From assembly GCA_037178975.1 (NCBI GenBank), contig JASJZH010000004.1:5084001-5148000 (forward strand): DNA of 64,000 nucleotides, written 5' to 3'. Under the pieces are notes generated by a model. It saw only the letters and a list, made by a program, of their open reading frames with translations. It searched no databases and was not told the origin of the DNA. How positions within the stretch are numbered: the first letter of the stretch is position 1; every line of letters starts with the position of its first letter. Position numbers and translations under genes: made by a program. Shown in pieces: positions 38,591-51,100 of the stretch. Source of the DNA: Oscheius tipulae (lineage: Eukaryota > Nematoda > Chromadorea > Rhabditida > Rhabditidae).

Positions 38591-39151
38591 TTATGAGTCT
38601 ATTCCCTTTTCTTTCTCTTCTGGAATCTTCTCGCCCTCCTCGGCCGTCTTTTGGACCTTTTCTTCTTCCTTCTTTCCACCTTCTTCAGTATTCTTCTCGC
38701 CCTCTACCTTCTTTTCCGAAGACCAGCTACTTTCAATATCGCCAAAAGTCGGATCTAAATCTAGTTACAGGTGCCATCAAAAGATCTACTTACAGTCTAG
38801 CTTGTCACGGACCAGGCCTTTAGCAATCTTCTCCTCCTTGTCTGTCTTTTTCAACTTTGTTGGCTGGATCTTGTTGCTGTCCTCTTGTGTTTTGTCGTCT
38901 TCCTTCACATTCTCCTGTGTCTTCTTCACACTCACCACCTTCTCTTCTTCATTCTTCGACGGCATCAGTTTCTTCAATGGCTTTTCGGGGAGCACAGACT
39001 TGGCAGCGGTGCCTCCAGTCTTGCCTTCAGAACACGACGGTCCCTTTCCCGGTTTTGGCATCTTCTTGCCTCTGCATCCGATGACGCTGACCACAGCCAG
39101 AACAGCTAGTATCCCTTGGAGAAGCATCTTCGAGCACACTGGCTCTGGCAT
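38591..39151 (-). CDS. Secreted lysine/glutamate-rich protein
   Basis: Exon 38794-39151 and exon 38591-38760 join in phase across a 33-base intron to 175 residues. The N-terminus MPEPVCSKMLLQGILAVLA continues into VVSVIGC, a signal peptide whose second ATG may be the real start. The mature part is almost entirely Lys, Glu, Pro, Thr and Ser, with runs such as KKTQENVKEDDKTQEDSNK and, after the splice, repeated GEK/EEGxK units. No cysteine pattern or known domain is present. Such intrinsically disordered, charged secreted proteins are common in parasite secretions and in mineral or cuticle matrix proteins. An upstream frame extends to 39262, so a longer N-terminus is possible. Confidence 0.55.
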
Positions 39152-42100
39152 CGTATCTATTTTCTGTCTCGACTTGCCACTGGTTATTACAGAACTTTTT
39201 ATTACTCTACAAAGCAAAGTTACCCTTCTTGCAATTAATGGAACTCCGAGGTTCGCTTCCAAGGAAAAAGGAAAGGAGCCAGAGTGTCTGTCCTCGTACC
39301 TCCTCGGTTAAACCGTATTGTCAATTCAAACGGCTGCTGTCCTCGGCTAACAAGGTCTAGTGATGGCGGCCAAACTGCCCATTGTGGTGTTTACTGTCTC
39401 TTTTCCCTCACTTCCCACAATTTTGATGGTCAAAGGCTTCTCTTCCGGCCAGACTCGTACACTACCGACATCTGTTTCTGGTTGCTCGACTGGCTGCTAC
39501 TGCTCTGACCTCACTAGCAGTCCTCCTTGGTTTTTTCTGTTGACTCGCGCGATGTTTGCCCCGAGAGAGCAAGACGACGCAGTTAGTGGCCACTCTATCA
39601 CGCACCGCTCGTTGCCCTTGTTTGACTCCGAGTCGTCTAATCACCAACACTTCTGGAACCTGACCAGGTAAAAGACGGGAGATCGAACGCGATTTACAGC
39701 ACCCTAAACTGTCTAACAGTGTTTCTCCATTTTAGACTGGAGAAAGTTCGTAATAGTAGCTCGTTCAAAACAGCTCTATATTTGCCATCTGCTGATACTG
39801 TTCACACCGCTCTCGAGGCCATTGTCTGTCCGCAGCTGCCCATTCCCAAGCTATTCACACGTCTTCCCGCAACATTAACTCTCTCCTCTCTTTCTAATTT
39901 CCCTCTTTTCATTCAGAGCCACGACAAACATGACCGGATGTGTCGCTCCCACCGACTTTGTTGTTTCGCGCGGCCTGTCATTGTTTTGACCAACTGGCCA
40001 GTACGCGCTCGAGTAATTCCCCTCTTTCTTTTGAATAAATTAAGGAAGTTCTTTTGTATTTACTCTCTCTGGTCGCGCGAATTCCTAGGTTCAGGATGTG
40101 TAGGAGGTTGATCTAAATTTGATCTGATGGTGCATCACTCTCTACACCCTTTAGATAAATTTGTCGCTCCCTCTTAAGAGATCCGTCCTCTGGTTTTCGA
40201 GGTCCCTTTCGGGCCAGTTCAGTTCTCATCTTCTGCTCAACTGACCACCGATTCCTTTGTCCTCCTACATTGGCAAATGCCTAGCAATACACTACGCTCG
40301 TCCCAGTGCTTGTAAGCAGCTTAATCGTACTCCGTCTCTCCATGCAGTTCGATAAGCCTCGCCTCGCCGCTGGCAGCTGCAACTTTACTCGATCCAAAAC
40401 AGTCCCTCGTCGCTCTCGGTTCCCGAGCCGTCTAGCAGTCGCCGCCAAGTGCAAGGAGGTGAAAAAACGCATTCCGAACGAACTTCGAGTGCTATCGTAC
40501 GCAACTGTCGCGAGCGCACTTTTTTTTTATTTTGTTGCGATCTCTCCCAATTAACCGGACTGTACTTTTCCTTATCTGCATCCATCCTATCACCAAACCA
40601 AAACATCTAATCGTCTTATTTTTTGCCTAATCACGGAACCAAGGCCTTACACTAAATCCTAATACACTTTCGCTGAAGATGAGTCTGGACTCTCTCTCAG
40701 CCTGCGACTCGAAGTCCCAGCTCCTAGTCCACTATTTGTCAAGATGACCAAGTCCGAAAATGATGATAATTGGACTCTTTGTTAAGAACAATCCACGGCA
40801 TTCTTTCGAGGAAAGCCATCCCATTGGAATGGCTTTCTTCGAAAGAATGATTTGAAATGATTCTAGCCAGTCTTTACAGCTCCCTCGACCGAGCTTTGCA
40901 TAATTAAATGTGTCTTGGCTGCATGCAACGAGTCTTTTATGACAAAGTTATCAATTTCTGCTGCCAAAACAACAGACATTAATTGAGACACCCTTATGAA
41001 GTCCGTACAGTGGCACTTTGATTGAGATAAGGGGCTACTCCTTTACAACCGTCTCTCGACTATCTCCTTTTCCAGAGCTATTTGCCTGAACAAAGATTCT
41101 GCCATTATCGCTAAACTAAACGTTAGTTTAGACGGGACGATTTTTCATAAAAGGACCACCCGAGGCTCCTCTTTGAACAGACAGTTTCCGCCTTGTTTCC
41201 CCTTTTTGTGGCAGTCTGATAGGTGCCTAATCCGGGAAAAGTATCGTAGAAACGGAACTTGCATTCTGCTTCACGCCATTAGTAGGACGCCATATTGTTT
41301 CAATTTTGATGACTAGTCCCTTCCCTTTCCGCGATTCAGCTCCCGTGAAACAGATTACTCATTGGAATCAGGCCAATGAAATTATTCTTTGCCTCTGAGA
41401 ACGGTCTTCCAATTGTTGCAATCTTCCCGCTATCAATCCGACGGGAGCGCCATAAGTCGAGCAGCGAACTCGGAGCTTCCGTGCCTATCTCCCTTGCCAT
41501 ACAAGGAGAAACGCAGAAAAGACTTTACAAATGTTCAACTCGTTAATCAAAGTTGTGAAGATGTTATTATCTTCATTACCGTCCTCTCGTTCTTTTCCGA
41601 ATCTTTTGTAAAGATGTGGAACCGGACCTCCCAGTTTACACTTTTTGATGGCGATTCGAATAATTTTGATATACGTGCGTGTTGCGAGATGTGACAGTCG
41701 GATTGGTAACTGGCCGGCAGAGGGAGACAGTCTTTTGATTTATTCGTAATAATTTGCAAGGTGCACATGAACTGCATGTTCTTTGACGACAGTCTATTTT
41801 TTGTGCTTACACTTGGCTGCAGTCTGTCCCAGTCTCACATTTCCATTCTCTAAACTGTTCGGAACTTTACTCCCCTGCACTCATCTTTGTCCACTTACTT
41901 GTCAACTTTTGAGAGCAATGTCCCACTGGAGACTCGCCATCCATTCTGTGTTGTTTTACTTGAGGGTGGCCCGAAAAGATGAATCACTCTCGTCTTTTTC
42001 TGTGATTGTTTATAAAATGACGGGTAGTCGATAGATTTGAGTGACTCTGAACGGTGTCCTGTTGGGTTCAGTTTCTTGGTTTCCCTTCCTCTTTTCGGTA

Positions 42101-45100
42101 CCAAATGTTGCAACTTGTGTTATTCGGCTTCCCCAAACCGAAATAAAGATAACAGGACATTTGGCTCCCTCTCACCGAAAATCTGACCATCCTTTCCTAT
42201 GACCAAGTTGCCGTAGACAAACAGTTTGTCTAGCGTAGAACGGCATCCAAAGGCGTTCTCTTTTGTCGTCTCTCTCCTCTCTTCCGATCCAATCTCTGTT
42301 TGGTCGGAGTTATTCTTTAGAGGGGCGCGGGGGATGCTCACGCAAATACAAATGTTGCGGCTCTGTTGCCAATCGTAAAAGACAATGCACCATTCCTACC
42401 GAGGTTGCGTCAAGATACCCCGGTCAGATGTCCAGAGTAGGCGTTTTCGATAAGCCTCAATTGATTTCTTGCTTTCTTGACTCATGGTTTCAGGACCCGA
42501 CAATTCATTCTGTTATTTTTTATCGATCCCAAACGCGGTCTGATTAGGACTAGACAGCACTTTTTTCCTCGAAAATGTGATAGTGAAAGTCGCAAGAGAC
42601 TGTTGTCGCATCCTCGTTGATAAATCTCGCCGAAGGGCCATTTTTCATCTTGTACCTGCCAGGTGTTATTACTGCCTGCTCCCAGTGACCGATTGCTTAT
42701 TATCCTTTCATTACTTGAAAAAGAGTCCAAAGTCGGACTAATAGAGGCGCTTGAGAGTGACCGCATCTGACACCTGCCATCATTTTAACACCTGCTGTCC
42801 GAGTTGCGAATGAGGAAAGAGCGACTGCACTTCGCAGTCCAACCTGGAACATCTGCTGCCCGGTCAGCGGTCAGTCGTAAATTTTTGCAGCCTAAACAGA
42901 GCTGTGTCTACCACCACCTAGTGATTTACAATCTCTTACTTTCGAAGTATTTGAACCAGTGCTCGAGTCAAGTATCGCAGTGGTCTGAGACAGAGCGCAG
43001 CCTCCTTCGGTCCACCTCAGAGGAACCCCAAAGTGCACATCGGAGCATTGTTTGTGTCGCACGGCGAAAGATCGCCCTCAGAGCCTTTCTTGTCTTTTCC
43101 TCTCTCTCTGCCAAAAATAGTACAAATGGTGCAAGCCATATTGCGTCGTACATTAATGATCGGCGGCACGATGACCATTCTTCTTTATTTTTCACATGCC
43201 ATCGCCTACATTTTTGGTCAGCCTTAGTCACCGGGCGTTGAAGACGGCCACAAACCGCAAGGGCAGTAATCCCCCAGTGGCGGTCACTTTATGACCAGAT
43301 GTGTCTGGGAGATCTCGAGACCTTTGGCAGCCGACTGTTAAGGTCACTCTTCTCTCTATACTCTCTTTGCAACTATTTAGATACTATCGTCTCTAATGGC
43401 TTCTCACACTTGGCAACTATGAACGCAGAAACTAGCGCGACCGGAAACTTTTTTCTGGGTTGTCGCGAAACCTGCGTGGAATTAATGAACGGCATGTTTC
43501 ACTTCTACACAGACAGCGTGATATCTATTTCGAATGATTCCCTGTTGTGTAGTTTGTTGCAACATGCTCTCACCCATTACACATCTGATCGCTCCGCCTC
43601 GGGTACTTTCCCCTTCAAGCTCAGAACTTTTCTTCTTTTGAGCCATAAATCAGTCCCATCTCACCTGTAAATGACCACTTAAAAGAGTTATAGCTCCCAG
43701 CGGTCAGTTCTTTCCCGCCTCAGTTTGATCGAGGCGTCAGGTGTCTTTCGCCAAGGAGACCCATCTGCGGCAATTGTACGGAGTTCCTACGCCTCGTATT
43801 TCTTAACGAAAAGGCTCGCTCTTTGCTCTATTCTTTGCTCTCGGAGCTGTTCGAAAGACAAAGAGTCTGGATAAAAATAACTATCGTATCGTTTCCCTTT
43901 TCTAACTTCAGTTCACTTTGAAAACCATTCTTATTATCAAGAACGACTTTTTTCGAGTTCTGTCTGTTTGTTTTGAAATTATTTATGACAGAAATGAGTG
44001 AATGACAACTGTTCATATAGAAACACTAGCTTCGCAAGATGTCTTTTGTTCAGACTTTGTTTCGATGCTGCAAACTGGGAACGAAGGTCTCTATTCTAAT
44101 CGAATAGGGAGTGAGATAATCGGGTTAAGGAACAAGGTGAAACAAAAATGAAGGCTGATCTTTGTGAGATTTCTTCCTACCCCACTGTTCTTTTCAAATC
44201 GAGAATCTCCGACTGAATCAATAACTAAGAAAGATAGAAAGACTCACCCCAAATGGCAACATAGTAACCTTCGGGTCATTTTTTGTCGTCTCCCAGCGGG
44301 TGGTTGTCCATTTCATTCGAACAATCTAATTTGGTAGAGATTCTTTCGTGGTCTTCGTCTTTTCTAATCCCTCGAACATTTTGACCAGCGTCACCCTAAG
44401 CCCTCTCGCTTTGTAGATTTTCCTCCGTGATAGCTTGAGGGTGTCTTGACATTGATTGGATCAATCCTTCCGTGAAACAAGTGTTCTTTTAGAGGTGATC
44501 GATCACATCCACGTGCGATTTGTGTCTGATCCCCGAACGGGAGAGGAAGATTGTACGAAACAACAGAAGGGTCCTGTTCCAATTTCCGACATGTGTTCCA
44601 AGTTGGTCCGGAAATGCAACCCAGCTGTACTAAAATTCCCGAGTGCCACATAAACACAGTTTTTTTTGCCAAAAATCCATCTCTCTCGCTTTCCGAGCCA
44701 TTAGGCCGCGAAGAAAATTCAATAGTTGCTGGTTCCCACTGCCACATGTGTTCCTAAAGACTTTAGACGTCAAAAAAGGTCTTCGGGTTCAGATTTTCTT
44801 TTTTGGAACACCTTTCCCACAGCAGATGTCCAATCGGGTGGGTTACTTTTTGTCTAGGAAGGGATATCCAACGCCCTCCCCTAATCATTTCGCACCGTCT
44901 TTCCTAGTAATAGTACTCTTTGCTTCAGTTGATCAACCATTACTAAAAGCACAAAGTGAGCCTTGTATTCTCTTACGAGTCACATTGCCTCCCTCTCTTT
45001 ACAACTGCACTTCCAAGTCCAAATATTCCAGACCAGCGTCAAGAACTCTTCTCGCCGATCAGAATCGCGCCAACAACTGCACTCACGGCAGACGCGAAAG

Positions 45101-45195
45101 GTATAAGAATTCTTGACCCGGACACTTTCAATAAGTTTAGGATATGCGGTGGCGCTGCCAAGTGCTGCCGTCGTTGAGCCAGTAGAAGCAAAGGT
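39152..45195. other. Six-kilobase stretch without a supported gene, upstream of gon-1
   Basis: Many open frames exist, but none shows a recognised domain and most overlap on both strands. Notable sequence: a 21-bp hairpin at 40799-40849, and five CACCTG/CAGGTG boxes at 42660, 42771, 42789, 43662 and 43738. Close to gon-1, a 40-base intron-like segment (GTATAAG...GTTTAG, about 45101-45140) may belong to its 5' UTR. The size suggests long-range regulatory DNA for gon-1. Confidence 0.4.
40799..40849. repeat. Near-perfect 21-bp hairpin
   Basis: Left arm 40799-40819 and right arm 40829-40849 are inverted copies with a single G.T wobble, around a 9-base loop CCCATTGGA. The arms read CATTCTTTCGAGGAAAGCCA(T) and its complement. 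No gene lies nearby. Confidence 0.6.
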
Positions 45196-48100
45196 ATGCG
45201 CTTGGCGCCCACAGTCGCCTACTTGGGCGTTTCCCTACTCGTCCTTCTTCTGTACACAGTCTTCAGTCGAACCGATGGAACCCAGAAGGCATTGCCACTG
45301 TCCGGCAGGACCAAGTACTCAGGTTCGATCTTTTGGAAGACGGTCACTCTCGTTCGAGAAAGTCTCGTTGCCGACGCGCGCGACCAACAAGCGTTGCACA
45401 TTTCTGTTTGCCGGAGATTACGTCCACGGACCGCACGGGTCGAGAGCAGCGCCTCCGTAAAAAATGAGCACTATCCCGCCACGTTATCGATTATCCCGAA
45501 CATTCCACAGAACACTTTTGGTAGCTGTAGATCTAAATCTTAATTCAACTAATAGGCTAGAAGAAGAGCTACTATAATTCTATTATTACTCGAATGTCTA
45601 ATGGCCAATTAGTAGTGGTCGGCTTAGATCAACCAGAAGAACAAAAGATGAGTCTAGAAGAAATGAGGAAAAGGTGTGGACAGCCTTGACCAGCGAATTA
45701 GCAGAGCCGCGGAACTTATTCCATCTCACTTTTTGTGCAAGCTATTGGGAGAAAAGGAGGAAATTGACTGGGAAAGGTTGGAGGAAGGACTTGAAATCAC
45801 GAGGGAACACATGACAATACGCAGAGCTGAACTCGAGTCTACCGTAGTCTCAAATTGAGATTTTAGGACTGTCAGCTGATGACGGGCTGCTGTTCTCAAT
45901 CGACCGTCATCAAGTCCGAAGACGCAAAAGATCGACAGAACGACCACTCAAGGGAGTTCGAGGTGTCGCCAAAGACTGCGGACGAGCATGTCACATGCGT
46001 CTCAGATCCCGTAACGAGACCTACATGGTCCATCTTCACCGATGGCACCAGATTTCAACGCCGGTCAACAAGTGAATCAAATTTTGTTGTATCCGAATGA
46101 AAGTTTGTTCAGAAGTGAGCCGGTCATCCACAACTCGCAGATCATTCCGATCGTGCAGTACTTTGAAGGACCGGACGATGTCGCAGCTCGAATCGGAAGG
46201 GCAGCTCCCAACTGCATCTATCGAGCTCAAATTGTTGGATCGGACGAACATTCTATCGTCAACGCCTGTGACAGCGACGACGGACTTGTGAGTTTCATCT
46301 CATCCCTTTGAAAACCTATTTTTCAGTTTGGAATGCTCGCCTTTCCGGACGGCGTCTATTCGGTCGAGCCGATCATCAAGGAAGACGACGTCTATGGCAG
46401 TACTCGACATATACAACACGCTGCCCATCGCATCAAAAGACAAGTCTTCCATCCGGCTATGGAACCGCATTCTAACGAGACGACTCGTCAAGAGACCTAC
46501 GATCAGGGTTTGTGGGAAGATGTCCAAAGTGAGTTCTAAAGACTCTTTTAGCCCCAGACAAGATTGATAGACAAACAGAGCCAATTTCGGGGGCTGTGTG
46601 ACGCAATGAGACCAAGAGAATCGGTAGGGTCAAGAGATAGTCATTAGAAGCAATTTGGGGGTTTTCTTCGCGTCGATGAACAGCTAAAGTATTGCCGCGG
46701 AAGTTATTTGAATAAAAACATCTGATTTCAGTGCGAGACCGTCGATCGCGTCGTTCTGCCAATTCATGGGACCATTATGTCGAAGCAATGGTCGTGGCCG
46801 ACTCGAAAATGTTCGAGTACCACGGATACAATCTCGAAGACTATGTTCTGACACTTTTCTCGTCTGTCGCCTCCATCTATCGCCATCAGTCTCTCCGTGC
46901 CTCGGTTAACATTGTCGTAGTCAAGCTCGTCATTCTCAAACACGAAAGCGCTGGTCCACAAGTCACTTCCAATGCCCAGGACACGCTCCAAAGGTTCTGT
47001 CGATGGCAAGCCCTGTACAATGACCGCGACGAGTCGTCTCCTTCGCATCACGACGTGGCTATTCTTCTTACTCGAAGAGACATCTGTCGAGCTCCCGGCA
47101 AGTGTGATACTCTCGGTCTGGCCGAGCTGGGAACGATGTGTGACCCACAGAAAAGCTGTGCCATCATTGAAGATAACGGCTTGAGCGCAGCCTTCACTAT
47201 CGCTCACGAACTTGGACATGTGTATGTTTAGCTGTGTGAGAGGATTGAATGAGAAAACTTTAGATTCAACATTCCACACGACGATGAACGAAGATGCTCT
47301 CAGTATATGCAAGTGACCAAGAGCAATTATCACATCATGGCTCCGACTCTCGAGTATAATACCCATCCTTGGAGTTGGTCAGCCTGTAGTAGTGGGATGC
47401 TGGAGCGATTCTTAGAGTGCAAATATTTCCAATCTGAAAAAAGTGAAAATTCAGCAACAATCGAGGACAGATACAGTGCTTGTTCGACCAGCCCATCCAG
47501 CGCAAGTTCTACGAAGCCCTCTTCGAATCTCAGCCTGCCGGTAGAAAGTACGATGTTCATCAACAGTGTCGCTTTGTCTTCGGTCCCCAGTCTGAACTCT
47601 GTCCCTACATGCCAACCTGTAGACGACTCTGGTGTGCTACCTACTACGGAAACCAGATGGGTTGTCGGACACAGCACATGCCTTGGGCAGACGGAACTCC
47701 ATGCGATCAAACCGACCGATCGGTTGGTTCTTTTGACGAGTTATCTATGAAAATTTTAGAAGTTTTGTCATCGAGGAGAATGCGTCGGTCTAGCACCGGA
47801 ACAACGATCGAAAATCGACGGTGGTTGGGGAGAATGGCAGCCTTGGGGACCCTGTAGTCGATCCTGTGGCGGCGGAATCCAGAAAGCTCTTCGAGACTGT
47901 GACAATCCTAGGTATTCTTATACTTTGGACCCAATAAAAGAGTTTTTAGACCATCGAACGGCGGAAAGTATTGCATTGGTCAGAGAGAGCAGTACCGTTC
48001 GTGTAACACTCAGGAGTGTCCATGGGACACGACCGGTTTCCGCGAGATGCAGTGTTCCGAATTCAATGGAAAAGACGTTGGAATTCACGGAGTAGCTGTC

Positions 48101-51100
48101 AACAACAACTGGGTTCCCAAATACACGGGAGTGGCTAACAACGAACGTTGCAAACTCTACTGTAGAATCTCAGGAACAGCTGCCAGCTATCTTCTGAAAG
48201 ACAAGGTTAGTAAATAGGCAAGTGGTACGGCCTGACACTACTTCTCACTTTTTTCGCAAAATGTTTTTGCTCCAGCTGTGCTGAGTCCCAGCTGCGCGAA
48301 ATCGCAACATTGGTATCATTCCTGACTGAAAATCTAGGGAATCCCTTCCCTAAACGATTATGTTTTGAGGTAACCGACGGAACTCCCTGTGAACGAAACG
48401 GAGACGACATCTGTGTGGATGGAACCTGTATGACAGCTGGCTGTGATCACGTGCTTGGCTCTCCTTTGAAACGCGACAAGTGCGGAATCTGTGGAGGCGA
48501 TGACAGTACTTGTCGTGTCGTGACAGGAACCTACAACGAGAGAGGCAGTTTTGGGTACAATGAGGTCATGAAGATTCCCGCCGGCTCTGCCAACATCGAC
48601 ATTCGCCAGTACGGCTACAATGGATTGAAGGAGGACGACAACTACTTGTCTCTTCGAGCATCAACTGGCGAGTTTCTTCTCAACGGACACTTCCAAGTCA
48701 GTGTCTTCCGACAACAGATTGCCATCTCGGACGGAGTTCTCGACTATTCCGGAAGTGACAACGTCATCGAACGAATCAACGGAACTGGTCCTATCAGGTA
48801 GCTACCTCTATCTCTTATTCATCCAATTCCTTTAGAACTGACATCTACGTGCATGTCCTGTCCGTGGGCAACTTGAACCCGCCCGATATCCGCTATGAGT
48901 ACATGACAGCAGTGGACAGTCATGTCCGATTGCGACAGCAGTCTCTCGGTTTCTTCTGGAGACCAGGAGAGCGTTGGAGCGACTGTGACCGTCTTTGTCA
49001 AGGATCCCAGTACCAGGACATTGTCTGTATCGATGCCACAACCAACCGACCGACGAATGAACGTTTCTGTCGACAGAGAAGACCACAAACTCCCACCAGA
49101 ATGTGTAACATCGAATGTGTGACCAAATGGAAGACGGATGATGTTGCCCCGTGTGATGCTCACTGTCACAACGGACACGGTCATGGAGAGAAGACTCAAC
49201 GAGTTACTTGTATTCGAGTTGAAGGTAATCGAATCAGTGCGGCCAGAGAAACCGACTGCGACCGGACCAGTCGACCATCAGAACGAGTAGCGTGTCATGT
49301 TGACTGCTCGGGAACTGGAAGGAAATGGGTCTACTCCGAATGGTCACAATGTTCTGTCAGCTGCGGTAAAGGAGTTCACATGAGGAACGCAAGCTGTGTC
49401 GACTCAGCGGGAAGAACTGTTCCGGAGAGTCAGTGTGTCGGTGCAAAGGAACCAACTCAACAGCCATGTGTGTTACATCCTTGTCCAAGATGGGTCTATG
49501 GCCATTGGAGCGAATGCTCTAGAAGCTGTGACGGAGGAGTCAGGATGAGACATGCTCAATGTATGGATGCAGCTGACCGAGAGATCGATCACAGACACTG
49601 CGGTTCGAAGATTGACAGAGAGGTAGGAACAAAAGCTCATTAAGACATTTGATGTTTAGGTTTGCAACGAGAAGTCCTGTACTTGGTGGTCTTTTGGAGA
49701 TTGGTCCCAATGCTCGGTCACTTGTGGAGATGGCTTGCAGACGCGATATGCACAGTGTACAGACCGAAATCAGAGAGAGCTGCCAGATACGGAATGCAAC
49801 ATCCGAGAGAGAATCGTCCAAAAGCCGTGTGTTCGACCAAAATGTCCTTCTTGGAAAACGGGAGATTGGTCACCATGTTCAGTCAGTTGTGACGAGGGCT
49901 GGGAGACCAGAAGAGTCAGTTGTGTCAACGCCCGCGGAGATGATCTCGCTTTGGACAAATGTCTGGAAGGGGGAGCAGAGAAGCCGGCCTCACATCGACA
50001 GTGCAACCAGGGCTCTTGTCCCTTTTGGAGAACAGGAGAATGGACAGCTGTGAGTGCAATTACTGATAGAATGTAATCGAAACATTCAGTGTTCTGCCTC
50101 TTGTGGTACAGGAACACGTCAACGCAATCTGGAATGTGTCTATAGGCAGCAGATCGTCGACAATTCATACTGTGGAGACACTTCTCCTCCAAGCATCAGT
50201 CAAGCATGTACTCTTGTTCCTTGCTCTTTCTGGCAGACCTCTTCTTGGTCTGCTTGTTCGACGAGCTGTGGAACCGGGACACAGAGTCGAGAAGTCTTCT
50301 GTACCAAGGGAAATGATAGGGACAGGAGTATGGACTCGTACTGCGACAAGGTAAATTGTTAGATATTTTCAAATCACAACTAATTGCAGACTACTCGACC
50401 AAGAGACACAAAAATGTGTACACGCGAGAATTGTGAGACTCCGACAGCTGCTCCAATTGCCGAGGTTCCTGCCATCCGATGGGCTGTAGGGCCTTGGAGT
50501 CAATGTTCGGCTGCTTGTGGTCGTGGAACGCAAAAGCGTCTTGTCATCTGTCGCGACCACGTCCGAGATCTTCCCGATCGCTTCTGCGAACATTTGGAGA
50601 AGATGGAAGATGTGCAGCAGTGTGAACTCAAACCATGTACTTACTGGAGAACAGGGCCGTGGATGCCTGTGAGTTACTCATGTTTCAATGTTTCACGAAA
50701 GTTTAGTGTCCTGTCACCTGTGGTGTACATGCTCAACAGAACCGAGTGGTTGCTTGCGTGTCTCGTGATGCTTCCTACAATGTCACCGAATCCGATTGTG
50801 ATCCCGCTCAACGTCCGGCCGTGGTGAAGTCCTGTCGTCTTCAAGCCTGTCCTAAAGGAGACCCTCTTCTCGGAACGTGGTCTACTGGCTCATGGGGACA
50901 GGTAACAACTCTTCTTTTTTAGATGAAGAAGAACTTTTAGTGTTCAAACAGCTGCGATGGTGGCTGGAAGAGCAGACTGGTCACTTGTTCCACAAATACC
51001 TGTGATGAGGAGAAAAAGCCGTCAGTGTTTGAGAAATGTAACGAAGAGTCTTGTCCTCCCCGGTCCAACACAACTTGGCAGATTTCTCCGTGGACTCATG

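Noticed and set aside
45113-45460. 115-codon frame overlapping the gon-1 signal-peptide exon
   Set aside because: The overlapping frame with a clear signal peptide and correct phase to the prodomain exon is the better choice; the alternative is kept only as an open question.
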